NCBI GenBank assembly: GCA_038198775.1
Contig: JBBPZV010000011.1
Span: 1 to 8,679 of the forward strand
Direction: 5' to 3'
Source of the DNA: JACCYJ01 sp038198775
GTDB taxonomy: Bacteria; Actinomycetota; Actinomycetes; Propionibacteriales; Nocardioidaceae
DNA length: 8,679 bases
Numbering within the stretch: the stretch's first letter is position 1; each line of letters starts with the position of its first letter. Below, one piece after another: positions 5,895 through 8,679 of the stretch. Both the position numbers and the translations under genes were made by a program. The notes under the pieces were generated by a model that made no database searches, was not told the origin of the DNA, and saw only the letters and a program-made list of their open reading frames with translations.

Positions 5895-6848
5895 TTACCG
5901 ACTCGTTACGGCCGCGGGCGTCTGTCCCAGCCCGGCAACACTTGTCCATGGGCGGGCACGCTCAGCGGCCACGGACTGCAAGGTGTCCAGCCGGGGCCGG
6001 GCGACCGTGTCCAGGAAGGCCTGTCGCTCAGCACCCCGCATGGGCAGGGACTCGCGCCACACCGAGCGGCCGGCGATGAAGCCCGAGGCGCCGCCCTCGT
6101 CGAACGCCACCCGCAGGACCTCGGTGAACTGGTCGAACGGCACGCCCGCGGACAGCACGGCCCACGGTCGGTCGAGGACGGCGGCGAGCCGCCGGCAGCC
6201 CTCGGGAGAGCCGGGGTACTCCAGCTTCAGCAGATCGGCATCCAAGTCGTTGAGCGCCCGCGCGGCCTCGATGATCGCGTCCTCGCGCCGCTGCCCGGAC
6301 AGGTCCTCGTCAGGCAGCGGGTAGACGAGGTTCTCGATGACCGACGGCACGCCGACGGCGCGGCAGTCGGCGACGACCTGCCGGACCGCCTCCAGGGCGT
6401 CGGCGACCAGATCGGGTTCCCCGGCCTTCGGGGCCGGCCGGTCGGCGCGCAGCTGGGCGAAGAACTTGTTCGCGTCACCGCCCTGGTCGAGGACCCACTG
6501 GGCGTCCAGCTCCGGATCGCGGTGGGTCCGGGGCTCGCCGTGGAACGTGCCCCGTACGGACGGTTCGGACGCCACGAGCAGCCCGCAGCTCGGGTGGAGC
6601 GCGCCGTTCCCGGTCACCGCGGGAACGCCGTAGGTGGGGTCGAACAGGATGCCGCTGGCGAACGGGGTGAGGGCTCGCGCGACATCGGCCTTCGACGTAC
6701 GCAGATCCTCGTCGCTGGCCTCGATGCCGACGGCGGCGAACATGCGTCGCAACGTGTTGCGCTGGTCCATCGCGATGATGGAGAAGACGCCGTCCTCACC
6801 GGCGATGTCGTCCAGAGTCTTGAGTGGCTGGGTGGTCGTCGGGCGCAT
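5895..6848 (-). CDS. Class I (Schiff-base) aldolase of the LacD/YihT family
   Basis: This 317-residue enzyme resembles tagatose-1,6-bisphosphate aldolase (LacD, about 326 residues) and sulfofructose-1-phosphate aldolase (YihT, about 292). These TIM-barrel enzymes cleave a ketose 1-phosphate or 1,6-bisphosphate to DHAP plus a three-carbon aldehyde. Matching blocks are FSIIAMDQRNTLRRMFAA (about 22-39; YihT has AVDQREAMRMMFAA), LTPFASGILFDPTYG (60-74), the Lys of ANKFF (Lys128), SVIENLVYP (169-177), DLLKLE with the likely Schiff-base Lys208, LSAGVPFDQF (232-241) and GASGFIAGRSVW (253-264). About 50 further residues form a C-terminal tail. ATG 6848 has GAGGAG (6853-6858) 4 bases upstream, overlapping the kinase stop codon; the gene gap is 8 bases, so it is coupled to the kinase. 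LacD-type aldolases are stereochemically lax, so the sequence does not fix the sugar. It ends in TAA; no clear terminator follows before the promoter region. Confidence 0.88.
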   Translation of the reverse strand: MRPTTTQPLKTLDDIAGEDGVFSIIAMDQRNTLRRMFAAVGIEASDEDLRTSKADVARALTPFASGILFDPTYGVPAVTGNGALHPSCGLLVASEPSVRGTFHGEPRTHRDPELDAQWVLDQGGDANKFFAQLRADRPAPKAGEPDLVADALEAVRQVVADCRAVGVPSVIENLVYPLPDEDLSGQRREDAIIEAARALNDLDADLLKLEYPGSPEGCRRLAAVLDRPWAVLSAGVPFDQFTEVLRVAFDEGGASGFIAGRSVWRESLPMRGAERQAFLDTVARPRLDTLQSVAAERARPWTSVAGLGQTPAAVTSR

Positions 6849-6856
6849 GGTTCTCC

Positions 6857-8260
6857 TCAGAGGGGGAGCGGGGTCGGTTGTTGGGCTCGGATGCCCGAGA
6901 TGGCGTCAGGTAGCGAGCCGGCGCCGGCGGCTTGCAGTGCGAGCAGGGCGGCACCCGTCACCCCCGGCTCGCGCAGCGGGGAGAACGTCAGGCGGTCGAT
7001 GACCGAGAGCTTCGCGGCGCGGACGCTGGCCATGCGGGTCCAGCCGCCGCACGCTACGGCTCTGCGGTGGGGACCCACGACGTTCTCGATGGTCGCCAGC
7101 AGTGTTCGGGTCTCGGCCGCTGTGTACCGGGTCGCCGCGGCCCAGACGGCGGCGGGCGTCACGTCGTCGCGCATGCGCAGCACCACGTCGTCGCGCGTCG
7201 GTCCGGCGCCGGTGATCTCGAGCCCCACGGGCAGCAGGTCCACGGCGAGGGCGGTCCTGTCGAGCCGGTCCCGTTCGGGTGCGCTGATGGCGCCGAGAGC
7301 TCCGAGGACCCGGCGCAGCACCAGCCCGCCGCGGACCCCACCGAGCAGCAGAGTCGTGTCGGGCAGCACGTGCGCACCGGCCGACAGGCCCGACCGGACC
7401 AATGCCTCCCGCTGGTCGTCGCTGAGCACTCCCGGAAGAGACCGGGCGACCACGTCCGCCGTTCCGGTGGAGTTGAACAGCTCGTCGGGGCCCACCGCGC
7501 CGACGCCGATCGCCGCTACCGGGTGGTCGTGGCCGGCCACGGTGAGGACCGCGCCCTGGGCAGCGTCGGGGAGGCCAGAGTGGCGGAGGATGCCGGCGGG
7601 CGCCCCGCCGGAAACGGAAGGGGGCAGCAGTGTCGTCGGCAGACCGGCTGCCGAGACGCCGTCGGTCCAGACCGTGCCGGTGCGCTGGTCGACCAGCCCG
7701 GTCCGCGACGCGAGTGACGGCTCGCGGACCAGCTCGCCGCCCAGCTGCGCCACGACCCACTCCGGCACGCTGGCCCACCGGTGTCCTGCCGTGACGGCGA
7801 ACCCGTTGTCCCGCAGCCAGAGCAGCTTGGCGACGCTGGCCTGGCAGTCCCAGGGCAGACCGGTCCGGCGGGCGAACGCCGCCCCGAGGTCTGCCGTGCG
7901 GGCGTTCAGCTCGGCGACCTGATGGGTGCCGCGCTGGTCGAACCAGGCGATGACCGGCGCACAGGGCTCGCCGGCGGCATCGAGCAGGACACCACTCTCG
8001 CCCAGACCGGCCACGCCGACACCGAGCACCCGCACCGGTCCGACGCGCTGCTCGGCCTCGCTGAGCGCCGTGCGCAGCAGCCCAACCGCGAGGTCCAGCA
8101 ACGCGGCCGCGGTCGTGTGCGTCCTGCCACCTGGCGCGGTGGTCCAAGGCGTCCGTGCCTCCACGAGCGCCAGATGCCTGGCCCGCAGGTCGCGGACGAG
8201 TGCCTTCGTGCTGGTGGTGCCGATGTCGAGACCGATCACCACCTCCGTGCTGCTCCTCAT
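6857..8260 (-). CDS. FGGY-family carbohydrate kinase
   Basis: This 467-residue kinase has the two-lobed FGGY/actin-like fold and transfers phosphate from ATP to a sugar, ketose or polyol in the cytoplasm. Visible signs are the first phosphate loop GLDIGTTSTK (10-19), GLGESGVLLD followed by PVIAWFDQRG (about 102-111), KLLWLRDNG (145-153), the likely catalytic base Asp245 in VAGHDHPVAAIG, the second phosphate motif NSTGTAD (262-268) and a C-terminal adenosine-pocket stretch ACGGWTRMASVRAAKLSV. Length is within the usual 450-520 range. ATG 8260 overlaps the upstream regulator stop as ATGA, with GGGGAG (8269-8274) 8 bases upstream. A GTG a few codons downstream is a possible alternative start. 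The position between a LacI regulator and a ketose-phosphate aldolase suggests it makes the aldolase substrate, as fuculokinase and rhamnulokinase do with 1-phosphates. I cannot assign it to a named subfamily. Confidence 0.9.
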   Translation of the reverse strand: MRSSTEVVIGLDIGTTSTKALVRDLRARHLALVEARTPWTTAPGGRTHTTAAALLDLAVGLLRTALSEAEQRVGPVRVLGVGVAGLGESGVLLDAAGEPCAPVIAWFDQRGTHQVAELNARTADLGAAFARRTGLPWDCQASVAKLLWLRDNGFAVTAGHRWASVPEWVVAQLGGELVREPSLASRTGLVDQRTGTVWTDGVSAAGLPTTLLPPSVSGGAPAGILRHSGLPDAAQGAVLTVAGHDHPVAAIGVGAVGPDELFNSTGTADVVARSLPGVLSDDQREALVRSGLSAGAHVLPDTTLLLGGVRGGLVLRRVLGALGAISAPERDRLDRTALAVDLLPVGLEITGAGPTRDDVVLRMRDDVTPAAVWAAATRYTAAETRTLLATIENVVGPHRRAVACGGWTRMASVRAAKLSVIDRLTFSPLREPGVTGAALLALQAAGAGSLPDAISGIRAQQPTPLPL

Positions 8261-8679
8261 ACCGGCAGCTCCCCGGACCCGCGCTCGACGAGCCGCACGG
8301 CGACGCGGATCGACTCCGGCCTCATCCCCGGCTCGCCGATGCGCTGGGCGAGGCGGGCGGCAGCGGCCCGGCCGACCGCGACCGGCGAATGGTCGACCAC
8401 GGTGACAGCGGGGACCAGCATCCCGGCCATCGCGAAGTCACCGAAGCCGACGAGCGCGACGTCCGTCCGCCGGTGCTCATGCAGGGCGGGGACCACACCC
8501 AGCGAGCATCGGGTCGCGGCGCTCAGGACAGCGGTGGGAGGGCGCTCCCCGGTGAGCAGCGCACCCGTCGCGGCGCGCGCCGCCTGCGAGGTCGGGCAGC
8601 TGGCGCGAACGAGCTCGTCCCGCACCGCCAGGCCGTTGCCCGCCATCGCCTCGCGGTAGCCCTGCAGCCGCGCTCCGGA
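8257..8679 (-). CDS. Second LacI-family transcriptional regulator, C-terminal part
   Basis: The last 140 residues of a LacI/GalR-type repressor are present; the frame is open to the right edge and the DNA-binding domain lies outside. The fragment starts in the typical RLQGYREAMAGNGL helix of the effector domain. It continues through PPTAVLSAATRCSLGVVPALHEH, VALVGFGDFAMAGMLVPAVTVVDHSPVAVGRAAAARL and VRLVERGSGELPV, all in normal family order. Its stop overlaps the kinase ATG by four bases, so it is the gene directly ahead of kinase and aldolase and probably shares their transcript. It is clearly distinct in sequence from the regulator at 4670-5695, so the locus has two sugar-responsive repressors. 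Confidence 0.9.
   Translation of the reverse strand, partial: SGARLQGYREAMAGNGLAVRDELVRASCPTSQAARAATGALLTGERPPTAVLSAATRCSLGVVPALHEHRRTDVALVGFGDFAMAGMLVPAVTVVDHSPVAVGRAAAARLAQRIGEPGMRPESIRVAVRLVERGSGELPV

Noticed and set aside
5027..6079. 350-codon plus-strand open frame across the regulator and the operator spacer
   Set aside because: It would place the tandem operator and promoter inside a gene and shows no domain; the minus-strand LacI and aldolase genes account for the DNA.
6522..7922. 466-codon plus-strand open frame opposite the aldolase and kinase
   Set aside because: Ser/Arg/Pro/Thr-rich shadow of the FGGY kinase with no family features.

Overview
The window is dense, GC-rich DNA with GTG as well as ATG starts, 4-base ATGA gene overlaps, a lipoprotein-anchored sugar-binding protein with a Gly/Ser/Ala linker, and a TAG-type -10 element. 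This points to a high-GC Actinomycetota; I cannot fix the genus. It holds one carbohydrate-catabolism locus: seven complete genes and two cut by the window edges. I see no RNA genes, insertion sequences, CRISPR arrays or origins, and no gene-free stretch longer than about 200 bases.

Layout. Bases 3-440 (+) are the end of an AGE-family sugar isomerase related to YihS / mannose isomerase. It converges, 31 bases apart, on a long run of minus-strand genes. Read in their own direction (right to left), these form two blocks. Block A is a LacI-type regulator (8257 to beyond the right edge), an FGGY sugar kinase (6857-8260) and a LacD/YihT-type class I aldolase (5895-6848), joined by a 4-base overlap and an 8-base gap. 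Block B starts at a 199-base spacer (5696-5894) holding a promoter-like element and two tandem perfect 12-bp palindromes. It continues with a second LacI-type regulator (4670-5695), a single-domain sugar ABC ATPase (3817-4620), an RbsC-type permease (2681-3820) and a lipoprotein binding protein (1606-2625). A strong hairpin (1552-1588) follows, then a zinc-dependent alcohol/polyol dehydrogenase (472-1494).

How the genes fit together (inference). The binding protein, permease and ATPase import a sugar or polyol. The AGE isomerase would interconvert aldose and ketose, or the dehydrogenase would make a ketose from a polyol. The FGGY kinase would phosphorylate the ketose, and the LacD/YihT-type aldolase would cleave the phosphate to DHAP plus an aldehyde. 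The dehydrogenase could alternatively act on the released aldehyde. The roles match those of the sulfo-EMP (sulfoquinovose) pathway of E. coli (isomerase YihS, kinase YihV, aldolase YihT, reductase YihU, transporter, regulator), but kinase, reductase and transporter come from other families. Two glutamines that I recall as lining the YihS sulfonate pocket are Ala and Pro in the isomerase. The true substrate is therefore open: an ordinary hexose/ketose, a hexitol, a deoxy-sugar or a sulfosugar.

Regulation. The -35/-10 pair upstream of the block B regulator places the predicted transcription start inside the first of two tandem LacI-type operators. This is the clearest regulatory signal in the window and suggests autorepression of the transport operon.
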